Source of the DNA: Diaphorobacter aerolatus
Lineage (GTDB): Bacteria > Pseudomonadota > Gammaproteobacteria > Burkholderiales > Burkholderiaceae_C
Direction of reading: 5' to 3'
Length of the DNA: 64,000 nt
Assembly: GCF_014489535.1 (NCBI RefSeq)
Contig: NZ_CP060783.1
Location: 3,865,501-3,929,500 of the forward strand
Shown: one piece after another, positions 28,756 through 39,674 of the stretch
Layout: the number at the start of each line of letters is the position of its first letter
How positions within the stretch are numbered: position 1 is the first letter of the stretch
Translations under genes and position numbers: made by a program
Notes under the pieces: generated by a model
Seen by the model: the letters and a program-made list of their open reading frames with translations, nothing else
Database searches by the model: none
Told to the model about the DNA's origin: nothing

Positions 28756-30000
28756 ATGAACCCACCCCAGCCTATCCCGGACGCGACCGCTGCGCGCGGC
28801 TGGCTGCATAGCGTGGGGGGAGCAGCGGTGTGGACGCTGGCGCAGCATCTGTCGTTCTTTGCCTGTGCATGGTGGGTGTCGTGGTGGGCCGGGGCAGAGC
28901 GTTTCGGCGCGTTTGGACAGGGGCTCGCGCTGTCGGCCATGCTTGCGGCGGCGGTCACGTTTCGTCTCGAATACGCCGGGCAGCTCGAGCGGCGCGAGCG
29001 TCGTGCGGCGGCGCTGTTTTCCCTTGCCGGAGCGGGCGCAGCAGTGTGCACCGCGGTTCTCTTGATCGTGCTTGCCCTATCGCGCCAATGGACGGATGTA
29101 CCCGCGTGGCTTTGGGCCGGGGCGTGCGCTTTGTTGCCGCAATCGGGCGTGCTGGTGCTCGCCGCCCGCGTGGCACGGCGGGGCAACGTGGTGAAGGCCG
29201 CTGCGCTGCGCAGCCTGCCTGCGCTGCTGATGGTGCTGCTGCTGGTGCTGGCGTGGATGATTGGACGCGAGAGCTGGATCGAGTGGACGATTCCGCTGGC
29301 CGCGTGGCTTGGGTGGCTGGCCGCTTTTTGGGGGAGTCGATCACGCCATGTCGCGGCAGTGCGCCAACCGGCAGCGGCGCGGGTTGCGCGATTTCATCTG
29401 CGCTTTGTACGCGCCGAGTTGCCAGGATTCCTGCTGAACGCGGCCGCCAATCACGGCCAGGTGCTGCTCATCGGCATGCTTGCCGGTGATGCGCTGGCTG
29501 GCACGGCGGCGCTCGGGTTGCGCATCGCCATGCTGCCGACGAGCGTATTCGGGCTTGCGCTCGCGGACCGGCTGCGCGCGCGTGTCGTGGCGCTCGGCCG
29601 CACGCGCGAATTGCCCGCGCTGGTGCGGCTTGCGATCAAGCGCATGACCGGCCTGTCGCTGATGGTGCACGCCATCGGTGCCATCGCCGTGCCCTGGGTG
29701 CTGCCGTGGCTGTTTCCTGCGCAGGGGCCGGTGCTCGTGACCATGGTGCTGTTGCTGCTGCCGCTCGGCGCGATCCGGTTGGTGGCGAGCCCGCTGGCGT
29801 TTACGCTGCCGTGGCGTGGCTGGCTGGGCTGGAGCCTGATCGGACAATGCCTGCTGTTTGCCTGCGCGTTGCTGTCCGTGGTGCTGGGCTTGCCGGTTGC
29901 GGGACTAGGCGGTGTTGCAGCCGCTTACGCAATCAGCGCTTCACTCGTGTATTTGGCGTATCTTCTGGCGTCTCTCAAGGCCATTCGGATGGATACTTGA
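28756..30000 (+). CDS. Polysaccharide flippase (Wzx-like, MOP superfamily)
   Basis: A 414-residue integral membrane protein with about 12 predicted helices, few charges in the helices and a conserved-looking central FLLNAAANHGQVLLIGML segment. Its size, helix pattern and place in a glycan cluster fit a lipid-linked oligosaccharide flippase of the oligosaccharide-flippase/Wzx type. Sequence similarity in this family is low, so the substrate cannot be inferred. The gene has very high GC and follows ugd by 15 bases. Confidence 0.78.
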   Translation: MNPPQPIPDATAARGWLHSVGGAAVWTLAQHLSFFACAWWVSWWAGAERFGAFGQGLALSAMLAAAVTFRLEYAGQLERRERRAAALFSLAGAGAAVCTAVLLIVLALSRQWTDVPAWLWAGACALLPQSGVLVLAARVARRGNVVKAAALRSLPALLMVLLLVLAWMIGRESWIEWTIPLAAWLGWLAAFWGSRSRHVAAVRQPAAARVARFHLRFVRAELPGFLLNAAANHGQVLLIGMLAGDALAGTAALGLRIAMLPTSVFGLALADRLRARVVALGRTRELPALVRLAIKRMTGLSLMVHAIGAIAVPWVLPWLFPAQGPVLVTMVLLLLPLGAIRLVASPLAFTLPWRGWLGWSLIGQCLLFACALLSVVLGLPVAGLGGVAAAYAISASLVYLAYLLASLKAIRMDT

Positions 30001-30075
30001 GGCTGTCGCCCTTCCATTGTTCGGGCGTTCGTTCAGATCGCATGCGGTGCGCCGACCAGACTAACAACCATTCTT

Positions 30076-30737
30076 ATGACCAGACAGGGAAAAGTAGGCG
30101 CAGAGCGCGAAGCCGGGCTTGCGCGCAGCCACTACACGGACGAAAGCAATTTCACCCCGGAACACTTGTATTCGATGTCGTTCCAGATTCGTCAGTTGCG
30201 CAGCTTTCGGCCCGCCGTGTGCTGGAGATCGGCATCGGCAATGGCTTTGTCTCGACCTTTTTGCGGCAGTCCGGTGTCGAGGTCGTGACCGCCGACATCA
30301 ATCCCGCGCTCGAGCCCGACATTTGTGCGCCGCTTGCAGACCTGCCGCAGCATCTCAAGGGTGAGCAATTCGACGTGGTGTCGTGCTGCGAGGTGCTAGA
30401 GCACATGCCGTTCGGGCAATTCGGCACGAATCTCGACATCCTCAGAAGCCTCGCACCCAACGCCTTCATCTCGCTGCCGGGGCATTTTCCCTGGGCCGGT
30501 TTTATGGGGCGCTTCGGCATCCACAACCGCTTTGTCGACGTATCTCTCGGCATACGCATCCCAAGCCGTCGCCGTTTGACGGACGGACATTTCTGGGAAA
30601 TATCGTCCGAATGGCAGACGCGGCGCTCGGCCTTGGTGGCGCAGATGCGCGAGCGTTTTGCCACGGTGAACAGCGGCGTGTTTCCCATGCACCGTTACCA
30701 CTACTTTTTCCGCTGTTCGGACCAGGGGGCGGTATGA
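30076..30737 (+). CDS. Class I SAM-dependent methyltransferase (one-base frameshift in the sequence)
   Basis: A 220-residue methyltransferase after repair. The N-terminal part (YTDESNFTPEHLYSMSFQIR) is in one frame; the SAM-binding LEIGIGNGFVSTFL, the second-strand VVTADINPALEPD and the DVVSCCEVLEH motif are in another. They join when one C is added to the run 30211-30213 (FRPRRVLEIG). Such proteins in glycan clusters methylate sugars or cap chains; the acceptor is unknown. The TGA overlaps the glycosyltransferase ATG. Confidence 0.82.
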
Positions 30738-31765
30738 ATCTTCTGCCCGCTACGCCGAAACTTCTGTCGGTGATCGCGCCTTGCCGAAACGAGCGTGATC
30801 ACATCATCGCTTTCTGCGGCAACGTCGCCGGCATGCAGTTGCCCGAAGGCTGGCAACTGGAGGTGCTGATCGCCGATGGCCGCAGCGACGACGGCACGCG
30901 GCAGTTGATCGAGGACTGGTGCGCCAGGGATGCGCGCTTTCACTGCGTGGACAACCCGCTTCGCATCGTCTCGCCCGGCCTCAATCGCTGCATCGAACAA
31001 TCGCGCGGCGAGATCATCGTGCGGCTCGACATCCACAGCGAATACGCGAACGACTATCTGCTGCAGTGTGTGGAAGCACTCAAGCGCACCGGCGCCGACA
31101 ACGTGGGCGGCGCATGGCATGCCAAGGGACGCAGCCTGATGCAGAAGGCCGTGGCGGCGGCATTCCAGTCGCCCTGGGTGGCGGGCGGTGCGCGCTCGCG
31201 CGATCTTGACTTTGAAGGCGAAGTGGACACGGTCTATCTCGGCTGCTGGCCGCGCGAGAGCTTTTCGAGAGTAGGCGGATTCGACGAACAGCTCGTGCGC
31301 AATCAGGACGACGAGCACAACCTGCGCCTGAAGAAAAACGGCTTTCGCATCTGGCAGAGCAGGGCGATACGCTCGAGTTACTTCCCGCGTGCCAGTCTGT
31401 CTCAGGTATTCCGGCAGTATTCGCAATACGGCTACTGGAAGCCCTTCGTGATGAAGAAACATGGTCAGGCCGCGGCGCTGCGGCATCTGGTGCCGGCGGC
31501 CTTTCTGCTGGCGTTGTTGGCTGCGCTGATACTGGCCGCGACCGTGACGGCATGGCCGTTGCTGCTGTTGTTGGCGGCCTATGCCGGCCTATTGCTGTTG
31601 GCGCTTTGGGGCATGCGGTCTCGACTCGAGACGGGCATGGCCGCGCGTGTTGTGGGCGTCATCTGCGCTTATCACTTTGGCTACGGCTGGGGCTCGCTGT
31701 GCGGCTGGCGCGACGTGCTGCTTGCGCGTGGCCCGCAACCGCAGTGGGGAGCGCTCACGCGATGA
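30734..31765 (+). CDS. Glycosyltransferase family 2 with C-terminal membrane helices (ExoA-like)
   Basis: A 343-residue inverting GT-A enzyme. The nucleotide-sugar site is seen in SVIAPCRNERDHI and VLIADGRSDDGT, the metal-binding DxD-like site in IVRLDIHSEY, and the acceptor-side NQDDEHNLRLKKNG with the catalytic base region. Two or three hydrophobic helices at the C-terminus (about 260-310) anchor it to the membrane. It resembles succinoglycan ExoA-type transferases. It overlaps both neighbouring methyltransferases by four bases, so the three are co-translated. Confidence 0.88.
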   Translation: MNLLPATPKLLSVIAPCRNERDHIIAFCGNVAGMQLPEGWQLEVLIADGRSDDGTRQLIEDWCARDARFHCVDNPLRIVSPGLNRCIEQSRGEIIVRLDIHSEYANDYLLQCVEALKRTGADNVGGAWHAKGRSLMQKAVAAAFQSPWVAGGARSRDLDFEGEVDTVYLGCWPRESFSRVGGFDEQLVRNQDDEHNLRLKKNGFRIWQSRAIRSSYFPRASLSQVFRQYSQYGYWKPFVMKKHGQAAALRHLVPAAFLLALLAALILAATVTAWPLLLLLAAYAGLLLLALWGMRSRLETGMAARVVGVICAYHFGYGWGSLCGWRDVLLARGPQPQWGALTR

Positions 31766-32487
31766 GCGCGCCCACACCTTCGCGCGAAGCCGACGACGTT
31801 CGCGAACGCTATGCGCGCCGCGATGGCGTGCGCGACGCCCATCGATACAGCCTCAGCGATCCGTACGCGCTCGCCGCATGGCAGGAACGCCAACGCAAGC
31901 TGCTGCGCCTGCTGTGCGGCGCAGGGCTTGATGATTTCGCGCAGCTCGATGTGCTCGACGTCGGCTGCGGCGGCGGAGGCCATCTGCTCGATCTGCTGCG
32001 CCTTGGCGTGACGCCGCAAAGATTGCAGGGCATCGAGTTGCTGGCCGAACGGGCGCAGGCTGCACGCACGGTGCTACCCACCGCCTGCCGCATCTGGAAT
32101 GCCGATGCACTCGATCCGCAAATGGAGTCGAGCCTGCCTGTAGCGAGCCAGGACATCGTCGTGCTGTTCACGGTGTTCTCCTCGATTCTTTCGGACGCCG
32201 TGCAGCAGCAACTCGCCGCGCGTGTCTGGCAGTGGCTCAGGCCCGGTGGCGCGGTGCTGTGGCACGATTTCGTCTACGACAATCCACGCAATCCCGATGT
32301 GCGCGCCGTGCCGCTCAAGCGCCTGCGAGAGCTGTTTCCCGAAGCGCGGATCGAGGCCCGGCGCATCACGCTTGCGCCGCCGCTCGGGCGCGCCGCATGC
32401 CGCGTGAGCCCCGCGCTGTATCCGCTGTTGAACGCGGTTCCGCTGCTGCGCACGCATGTGCTATGCCTGCTGTCCAAACCCTTGTGA
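31762..32487 (+). CDS. Class I SAM-dependent methyltransferase
   Basis: A 241-residue protein with the SAM motif LDVLDVGCGGGGHLLDLL (about residues 61-78), the acidic second-strand residue in LQGIELLAERA and the VLFTVFSSI strand. The early RYARRDGV and YSLSDPY segments resemble methyltransferases of polysaccharide loci. The acceptor is not known. The ATG overlaps the glycosyltransferase stop, and the aminotransferase follows after 10 bases. Confidence 0.85.
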   Translation: MSAPTPSREADDVRERYARRDGVRDAHRYSLSDPYALAAWQERQRKLLRLLCGAGLDDFAQLDVLDVGCGGGGHLLDLLRLGVTPQRLQGIELLAERAQAARTVLPTACRIWNADALDPQMESSLPVASQDIVVLFTVFSSILSDAVQQQLAARVWQWLRPGGAVLWHDFVYDNPRNPDVRAVPLKRLRELFPEARIEARRITLAPPLGRAACRVSPALYPLLNAVPLLRTHVLCLLSKPL

Positions 32488-32497
32488 TGTGAACGCG

Positions 32498-33673
32498 ATG
32501 AGCCCAACCCGAAACATGCTGCCCTTTGCCTTGCCCGATGTGGGAGAAGAGGAAATCGCCGAAGTCGTGGACACGCTGCGCTCCGGCTGGCTGACCACCG
32601 GGCCGAAGGCCAGACGCTTCGAGCAGGCATTCGCCGAGTTTCTGGGCGACGCGTCGCTCGAGACGGTGGCGGTGAATTCGGCAACCGCAGGACTGCATCT
32701 CGCACTCGAAGCCGCAGGTGTCGCGCCGGGCGATGAGGTCATCACCACGACGCATACCTTCACCGCAAGCGCCGAGGTGATCCGTTATCTCGGCGCCAAC
32801 CCGGTGCTGGTCGATATCGAGGAACACAGCTGGTGCATCGATCCGCGCGAGATCGAAAAGCACGTCACCGCGCGCACCAAGGCCATTATTGCGGTGCACT
32901 TCGGTGGCCGCAGCGCGAACATGACGGCGATTCTCGACATCGCCAGACGGCACCGGCTCAAGGTGATCGAGGATGCCGCTCACGCCTTGCCCTGCACGCA
33001 TCGCGGCGCGATGATCGGCACGCTCGAGAGCGATGCCACGGTGTTCAGTTTCTATGCCAACAAGACGATGACGACGGGCGAGGGCGGCATGCTGGTCACG
33101 CGCGATGCCGCGCTCGCCAAACGGGCGCGCACCATGCGCCTGCACGGCATCGACCGCGATGCTTTCGCGCGCTTCAATTCCACGGTGCCCGCGTGGCGCT
33201 ACGACATCGTCGCGCCGGGCTTCAAATACAACATGACCGACATTGCGGCGGCCATCGGCCTCGTACAGTTGCGGCGCGTGCGCGACATGCAGCAGCGCCG
33301 CGCCGACATTGCACGGCAGTTCGATGCGGCGTTTGCGTCGATGGAGGGAATCGTCACGCCGCCTCAGGCGCAAGCTGGCGACGTGCACTCCTGGCACCTC
33401 TATCCGATTCTCGTGCCACCGCGCGTTGATCGTGATCGCTTCATCGACGCGATGTTCGCGCAGGGCATAGGCATGAGCGTGCACTACATCCCGCTGCACC
33501 AGCAGAGCTACTGGCGCGCCTCATGCAGACTCGACGCGCGGGATTTTCCCGTCAGTGAGTCGATGTACCAGCGCACGGCGTCGCTGCCGATCTATACGCG
33601 CATGACGGATGCCGATGTCAAACGCGTGATTGCGGCGGTACGCACGGTGCTCGATCAGCAGGAGAGCCGGTGA
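32498..33673 (+). CDS. Sugar aminotransferase, DegT/DnrJ/EryC1 family
   Basis: PLP enzyme of 391 residues that adds an amino group to a nucleotide-linked keto-sugar. The PLP lysine is Lys189 in FSFYANKTMTTGEGG. VIEDAAHALP holds the PLP-ring aspartate, and the C-terminal YWRASCRL/FPVSESMYQRTASLPIY region is typical. Together with the membrane 4,6-dehydratase at 34281 it could turn UDP-4-keto-6-deoxy-HexNAc into a 4-amino sugar, as PglE does after PglF. Its TGA overlaps the GTG of the next gene. Confidence 0.9.
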   Translation: MSPTRNMLPFALPDVGEEEIAEVVDTLRSGWLTTGPKARRFEQAFAEFLGDASLETVAVNSATAGLHLALEAAGVAPGDEVITTTHTFTASAEVIRYLGANPVLVDIEEHSWCIDPREIEKHVTARTKAIIAVHFGGRSANMTAILDIARRHRLKVIEDAAHALPCTHRGAMIGTLESDATVFSFYANKTMTTGEGGMLVTRDAALAKRARTMRLHGIDRDAFARFNSTVPAWRYDIVAPGFKYNMTDIAAAIGLVQLRRVRDMQQRRADIARQFDAAFASMEGIVTPPQAQAGDVHSWHLYPILVPPRVDRDRFIDAMFAQGIGMSVHYIPLHQQSYWRASCRLDARDFPVSESMYQRTASLPIYTRMTDADVKRVIAAVRTVLDQQESR

Positions 33674-34278
33674 GTGCGAGCAAGCGGATCATGGATTTGC
33701 TGGGCGCATCGCTCGTTCTGCTGCTATGTTCGCCCGTGCTTCTGGCGTGCGCGGTGGCGGTGAAGGCGAGTTCGCCCGGGCCGGTGCTCTTTCGTCAGGA
33801 TCGCGTGGGTCTCGGCGGCAAGCGCTTTCGCATCCGCAAGTTCCGTACGATGCATGTGACCGACGGCGCCGGGCCGCAGGTGACCGCAGCCGGGGATGCG
33901 CGCATCACGGCGGTCGGACGGGTGCTCAGGCGCAGCAAGCTCGACGAGCTGCCGCAGCTCATCGACGTGCTGGTGGGTAACATGAGCCTTGTCGGGCCCA
34001 GGCCCGAGGTGCCGCGCTACATCGCGCAATATCCCGAAGAAGTGCGCGCGAAGATTCTTTCGGTGCGTCCCGGCATCACCGACAACGCGGCGATTGCGTT
34101 TCGCGACGAGGAGCGCATGCTGGCCGCGAGCAGCGACGTCGAGCGCACCTATGTCGAGCAGATCATGCCGATCAAACAGCGCTACTACCTCGACTACGTG
34201 GCGCATCGCAGCGTGGCGGGTGATCTGGCGATCATCGGCAGAACGGTTTGGGCCATTGCAGGCCCCAAGAAACGGTGA
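33670..34278 (+). CDS. Initiating sugar-phosphate transferase (small PglC/WcaJ-type phosphoglycosyl transferase)
   Basis: Transfers a sugar-1-phosphate to undecaprenyl phosphate, the first lipid-linked step of a glycan. The 202-residue protein is the short monotopic form: one N-terminal re-entrant helix (LGASLVLLLCSPVLLACAVA), then SPGPVLFRQDRVG and FRIRKFRTMH, the LRRSKLDELPQL catalytic region and MSLVGPRPEVP. It starts with GTG overlapping the aminotransferase stop. Substrate specificity is inferred only from the neighbours. Confidence 0.92.
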   Translation: MSASKRIMDLLGASLVLLLCSPVLLACAVAVKASSPGPVLFRQDRVGLGGKRFRIRKFRTMHVTDGAGPQVTAAGDARITAVGRVLRRSKLDELPQLIDVLVGNMSLVGPRPEVPRYIAQYPEEVRAKILSVRPGITDNAAIAFRDEERMLAASSDVERTYVEQIMPIKQRYYLDYVAHRSVAGDLAIIGRTVWAIAGPKKR

Positions 34279-34280
34279 TC

Positions 34281-36121
34281 ATGAGTGTGAATGGAATTCA
34301 TTGGAGTCGCGACAAGGTGCTGTTCGCGCTGGCCGACGTCGTCATGGTGGCCGTGGCATGGGCCGTGGCGTTCTGGCTGCGTTTCAACTTCGAGCTGCCG
34401 GCCGAGTACCGCACGATGGCGCTCGACACCATGCCGTGGGCCGTGGCCTGCATGGTCGTGGGACTTGCGATGGCGCGGGTGCAGCGTCAGGCATGGCGCT
34501 ACGTGGGGCTGGCCGATCTGCGGCAACTGGCCTGGGGGTGCTCTTGGGAGTGCTGGCGACGGTGGCCTGCGTGATGGTGCTGCGTTATCCCGGATTTGCG
34601 CGTTCCGTGTTTCCGATCTTCGGCCTGCTGGTGCTGGCCATGCTGGCCGGAGCGCGTGCCACCTGGCGCTCGATTGCCGAACAGCGGCACGCGCGCAGCG
34701 GCGCTGGCGGGCAGTCCTCGCTCATCATCGTCGGCACGCTCGAAGAGGCCGATCAGGCGCTGCGCACGCTCAAGGGATCGCAGGGTTGGCAGGTGGTGGG
34801 CATTGTCTCGCCGCGTGAGCAGGACGTGAGCCAGAGCCTGCAGAACGTGAGCGTGCTCGGTACGGTCGAGCGATTGGGCGACATCGCCGTCGCACACAAC
34901 GTGCATTCGGTGCTGCTCGCAAGCGCGCCGGGCTCGGCGCTGCGCCGCGAAGCCCTGCTTCGCTGGTCGGGGTCGCAGCTCAATCTGCTGACGATGCCGA
35001 GTGCCGACCATTGGCTCAACACGCCGACGACCGATCTTCGCAAGGTCGATCTCGAAGACCTGCTGGGCCGCACGCCCGTCGCGCTGGATGCAGGGGATCT
35101 CGCCGAATGGCTGTCGGGGCAGACCGTGATGATCACGGGCGCCGGGGGCTCGATCGGTTCGGAACTGTGCCGCCAGGTCGCGCGCTTCGGCGTCTCGCGT
35201 CTCGTGTGCGTGGACGTGTCGGAGGCGGCCATCTACACGCTGGAGCAGGAACTGCGCATCGCGCATCCCGAGATGCTCGGCAACTACTACACGGCCAATG
35301 TGCGCGAACTCGAACGCATGCTGGCGATAGCGCAGAAGCACCATCCGGTGGTGATCTTTCATGCGGCGGCCTACAAACACGTGCCGCTCATGGAAGAGAG
35401 CAACGAGGTCGAGGCGCTGCGCACCAACGTGCTAGGCACGCTCAACCTGGCACGCGTCGCGGGCGAATGCGGAGCGCAACGCTTTGTGCTGGTCTCCACC
35501 GACAAGGCGGTGAATCCAACGAGCATCATGGGAGCGAGCAAACGGCTGGCCGAGCGCGTGGTGCAGGCGATGGCGGCGCGCCATCCCGACACCGAATACG
35601 TCGCGGTACGCTTTGGCAACGTGCTGGGATCGAGCGGTTCGGTCGTGCCCTTGTTCACGTCGCAGATCGCGCGCGGCGGGCCCGTGACCGTCACACACCC
35701 CGAGATCGTGCGCTACTTCATGACCATTCCCGAAGCCGCGCAACTCGTGGTGCAGGCCGGGCGTCTCGGGCAGTCGGGACAGATCTACGTGCTCGACATG
35801 GGCGAGCCCGTGAAGATCGTCGAACTGGCGCGACTGCTGATCCGCCTCTCGGGCCGTACCGAGGCCGAGGTACCCATCGTGTTCACCGGTCTGCGCCCCG
35901 GCGAAAAGCTGTTCGAGGAATGGCTCGCGAACGACGAAACCACCTCGGCCACCAGCCACCCGCAACTGCGCGTGGTGCAGCAGACGGCGACCGTGCTGTC
36001 CTCGCACGAACTGGAGCAATTGCAGGCCTGGGTGCGCGATCTTGGAGCCGCGCCTTCCCCCCATCTGCTGCGCAACGGCCTGCACGACTACGTACAGGAA
36101 TATCGCGCGCGCGGCGCCTGA
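34281..36121 (+). CDS. Membrane nucleotide-sugar 4,6-dehydratase (CapD/WbpM/PglF type; one-base frameshift in the sequence)
   Basis: Large SDR-type enzyme that turns UDP-GlcNAc into a 4-keto-6-deoxy sugar. After repair it has 613 residues: four membrane helices in the first 130 or so, a CoA-binding-like middle domain, and a C-terminal SDR domain with TGAGGSIGSELCRQ (about 287-300) and FVLVSTDKAVNPTSIMG leading to the Met-x3-Lys variant of the active site. The frame breaks in the fourth helix, where CTGGGGGTGC needs one more G (run 34534-34538) to read LAWGVLLGVLATVA. It ends the glycan operon. Confidence 0.9.
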
Positions 36122-36141
36122 TCGAGGCTTAGTGTGATCTT

Positions 36142-36176
36142 CAGGAGTTTGTGTTCATTCCCCAATAAAACTCCTG
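36142..36176. other. Inverted repeat after the glycan operon
   Basis: CAGGAGTTT (36142-36150) and AAACTCCTG (36168-36176) form a 9-bp perfect stem with a 17-base loop. There is no T-tract after it on the plus strand, so it is a weak terminator at best. Confidence 0.35.
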
Positions 36177-36281
36177 CTTCATGTGCAGCAGTCTTGGAGA
36201 CTGGGGTGGAGCGATACCGCGCACCCAAGACCATCACGAACCAGCGCAGCCGCGGCAGCGGCCTGCATTGCAATAGTGTCC

Positions 36282-36358
36282 TGGTCGGGGTGAGAGGATT
36301 CGAACCTCCGGCCTCTACGTCCCGAACGTAGCGCTCTACCAGGCTAAGCTACACCCCG
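36282..36358 (-). tRNA. tRNA-Pro (anticodon CGG)
   Basis: Read on the minus strand it folds into a full cloverleaf of 77 bases. The acceptor stem is CGGGGTG/CACCCCG, and the 3' CCA is encoded. The D-arm contains AGCTTAGCCTGGTAGAGC, the anticodon stem is CTACG/CGTAG with loop TTCGGGA, so the anticodon is CGG, reading CCG codons, and the T-loop is GGTTCGAATCC. It lies 30 bases after ispB on the same strand and may be cotranscribed with it. No integrase or attachment-site duplication is seen nearby. Confidence 0.95.
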
Positions 36359-36388
36359 ATGGTGGTGGTTGTTGTGTTGCTGTTCGAG

Positions 36389-37372
36389 TCAGATGCGGCG
36401 ATCAAGCAGCGAAGCTGCCAATTGTAGCAGTCCTTCGGTGTAGCGATTGGCTGGCAGGCCAGCGATGGCGTCGATGGCCAACTGGGCTTGGGAGGCGGCG
36501 GCCTGGCGGGTGGCGTCGAGGGCTCCGGTGGTTTTGACGATGTCGATGACTGCGGGAAGGTTGTCGGTTTCACCGACTTCGATGGCGTTCCTGATCAGCG
36601 CGCACTGATCGGCGCTGCCGCGTTGCATGGCGATGATGAGCGGCAGGGTGACCTTGCCTTCGCGCAGGTCGTCGCCGAGGTTTTTGCCCATCTCGACGGC
36701 GTCGCCGTCATAGTCGAGTACATCGTCGATCACCTGGAATGCGGTTCCGAGCGCCTGACCGTAAGCGGCGCAGGCGCTTTCGATGTGCTCTGGGCTGCCT
36801 GCGAGAACGGCTGCGAGCCGCGCGCTGGCTTCGAACAGTTTGGCGGTCTTGGAGCGGATCACGTTCAGATAGGCCGCTTCGCTGAGCGACGCGTCGTGCG
36901 TGTTCATGAGTTGCTGGACCTCGCCCTCGGCGATGATGTTCGTGGCCTCGGCAAGAATGTGCATGATGCGCATGTTGTTGCTGTCGACCATCATCTGGAA
37001 GGCGCGCGAGTAGAGAAAATCACCCACCAGCACGCTTGCCGGATTGCCGAAGTTCTCGTTCGCCGTGGGCCGGCCGCGACGCAGGGTGGATTCGTCGACC
37101 ACGTCGTCGTGCAGCAGCGTGGCGGTGTGGATGAACTCCACGACGGCTGCCAGATTGAAGCGCTGCGCGTCCTTGTAGCCGAGCGCGCCTGCCATCAGCA
37201 GCAGCAGGGCGGGGCGCAGCCGTTTTCCGCCAGCGGCAATGATGTACTGTGCGACCTGGCTCACCAGCGGCACTGAGGAGCTGAGCCGTGCGGCGATGAC
37301 TTTGTCCACTTCGCGCATGTCGTCGGCGATCAATGCGAGTGTCGTGGCGGTGCTATTGTTGTTGGCGGCCAA
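36389..37372 (-). CDS. ispB: Octaprenyl diphosphate synthase
   Basis: Makes the C40 side chain of ubiquinone by adding isopentenyl units to farnesyl diphosphate. The 327-residue trans-prenyltransferase has the first aspartate-rich motif in LLHDDVVDES, the second in FQVIDDVLDYDGD, and GGKRLRPALLLL near the start. The start codon is TTG at 37372 (residues AANNNSTATT follow); no ATG precedes the homologous region in frame, so the start is uncertain by a few residues. A TATAAT on the minus strand at 37408-37413 is a likely -10 box. It is divergent from rplU. Confidence 0.94.
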   Translation of the reverse strand: MAANNNSTATTLALIADDMREVDKVIAARLSSSVPLVSQVAQYIIAAGGKRLRPALLLLMAGALGYKDAQRFNLAAVVEFIHTATLLHDDVVDESTLRRGRPTANENFGNPASVLVGDFLYSRAFQMMVDSNNMRIMHILAEATNIIAEGEVQQLMNTHDASLSEAAYLNVIRSKTAKLFEASARLAAVLAGSPEHIESACAAYGQALGTAFQVIDDVLDYDGDAVEMGKNLGDDLREGKVTLPLIIAMQRGSADQCALIRNAIEVGETDNLPAVIDIVKTTGALDATRQAAASQAQLAIDAIAGLPANRYTEGLLQLAASLLDRRI

Positions 37373-37536
37373 GGTGATGCAGTCAGAAGATGTTGTCAGA
37401 GACTCAAATTATAGGAAGGACGGATCGCCATGCTGCCGGTCGAGGCGTAACCTGCCGAAAATCGTTGAAATGTGCATGCGGGAGGCAGTATGCATGAACG
37501 GGTTCAGGCGGCCATTTCCGGGTTTCTGAGGCGCTC

Positions 37537-37566
37537 TTGTCAGCAACGTGCCGGTCAGGGTATACT
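37537..37566 (+). promoter_or_regulatory. sigma70-type promoter of rplU-rpmA
   Basis: TTGTCA (37537-37542), an 18-base spacer and TATACT (37561-37566), 50 bases before the rplU start codon. This is the strongest-looking promoter in the window after that of rpmF. Confidence 0.75.
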
Positions 37567-37616
37567 CTTGGGTTCCGTGAAAGTTCGTTCGCGGAGCTCA
37601 TTCAAAAGAGGTTTAC

Positions 37617-37928
37617 ATGTACGCGGTCATAAAAACCGGTGGCAAGCAATATCGCGTTGCTGCTGGCGAAAAAATCAAAGTAGAACAGATTGCTGCGGAC
37701 GTAGGCCAGGAGATTGTGATCGACCAGGTTCTGGCAGTCGGCAACGGCGCTGAACTCAAGGTTGGTGCACCCCTGGTGTCCGGCGCATCTGTGACAGCAA
37801 CGGTGGTTGCTCACGGCAAGCACGACAAAGTGCGCATCTTCAAGCTGCGTCGTCGCAAGCACTATGCTAAGTCTCAAGGTCACCGTCAACAGTTCACCGA
37901 ACTGCTGATCGGCGCTATTGCTGCTTAA
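37617..37928 (+). CDS. rplU: 50S ribosomal protein L21
   Basis: The 103-residue L21, opening [20 protein letters not shown] and carrying [20 protein letters not shown], both family signatures. It forms the standard rplU-rpmA-obgE group, with rpmA 12 bases downstream. Confidence 0.98.
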   Translation: MYAVIKTGGKQYRVAAGEKIKVEQIAADVGQEIVIDQVLAVGNGAELKVGAPLVSGASVTATVVAHGKHDKVRIFKLRRRKHYAKSQGHRQQFTELLIGAIAA

Positions 37929-37940
37929 AGGGTATATCTC

Positions 37941-38198
37941 ATGGCACAGAAAAAAGGCGGCGGCTCTACGCGAAACGGTCGTGATTCCAAGCCAAAAATG
38001 CTTGGCGTCAAGGCTTACGGTGGTGAACTGATCAGCGCTGGCTCGATCATCGTTCGTCAACGTGGCACACGTATTCACCCGGGCGTGAACGTGGGTCAGG
38101 GCAAGGATCACACCTTGTTCGCGCTGGTGGACGGTCATGTGACGTTTGGGCACAAGGGTGCCTTGAACAAGCATACCGTGAGCATCACTCCAGCGTAA
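37941..38198 (+). CDS. rpmA: 50S ribosomal protein L27
   Basis: The 85-residue L27, whose N-terminus reaches the peptidyl-transferase centre. It starts [20 protein letters not shown] and keeps [15 protein letters not shown]. The start directly follows a Met-Ala, so no leader cleavage of the Firmicutes type is expected. An intrinsic terminator follows. Confidence 0.98.
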   Translation: MAQKKGGGSTRNGRDSKPKMLGVKAYGGELISAGSIIVRQRGTRIHPGVNVGQGKDHTLFALVDGHVTFGHKGALNKHTVSITPA

Positions 38199-38214
38199 CT
38201 ACGCGCTGAACTCA

Positions 38215-38249
38215 CAGCAAAGCCCCGATCCTCGGGCTTTGCTGTTTTT
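38215..38249 (+). terminator. Intrinsic terminator after rpmA
   Basis: CAGCAAAGCCC, an 8-base loop, GGGCTTTGCTG and TTTTT. The 11-bp perfect stem makes it a strong terminator separating rplU-rpmA from obgE. Confidence 0.88.
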
Positions 38250-38345
38250 GGATTTTTGTTTTTGTACTACAAAGCCTTCGGCTTCGACGCCAAGCCTGAA
38301 GCGCCATCTTCTAGGCATTGTGGTTCTTGATCGAGATGCACCTGA

Positions 38346-39571
<1,226 letters not shown>

Positions 39572-39674
39572 GCGCAGCGTGGTTTCATAATGGCGCCTGC
39601 CCGATGAATGATGGCCGTGCGCCCGCGTGGTCCACATCGTCGGGCCATCTACAGCCATACATATAGCTAGATCA

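Noticed and set aside
36134..36331. A 65-codon plus-strand frame ending in GVRGFEPPASTSRT
   Set aside because: The tail is the antisense translation of the tRNA-Pro gene, a well-known spurious protein motif in databases.
36282..36358. The tRNA-Pro gene as an integration site for a genomic island covering the glycan cluster
   Set aside because: No integrase gene, no duplicated tRNA 3' end and no clear change in composition at a second boundary were found.
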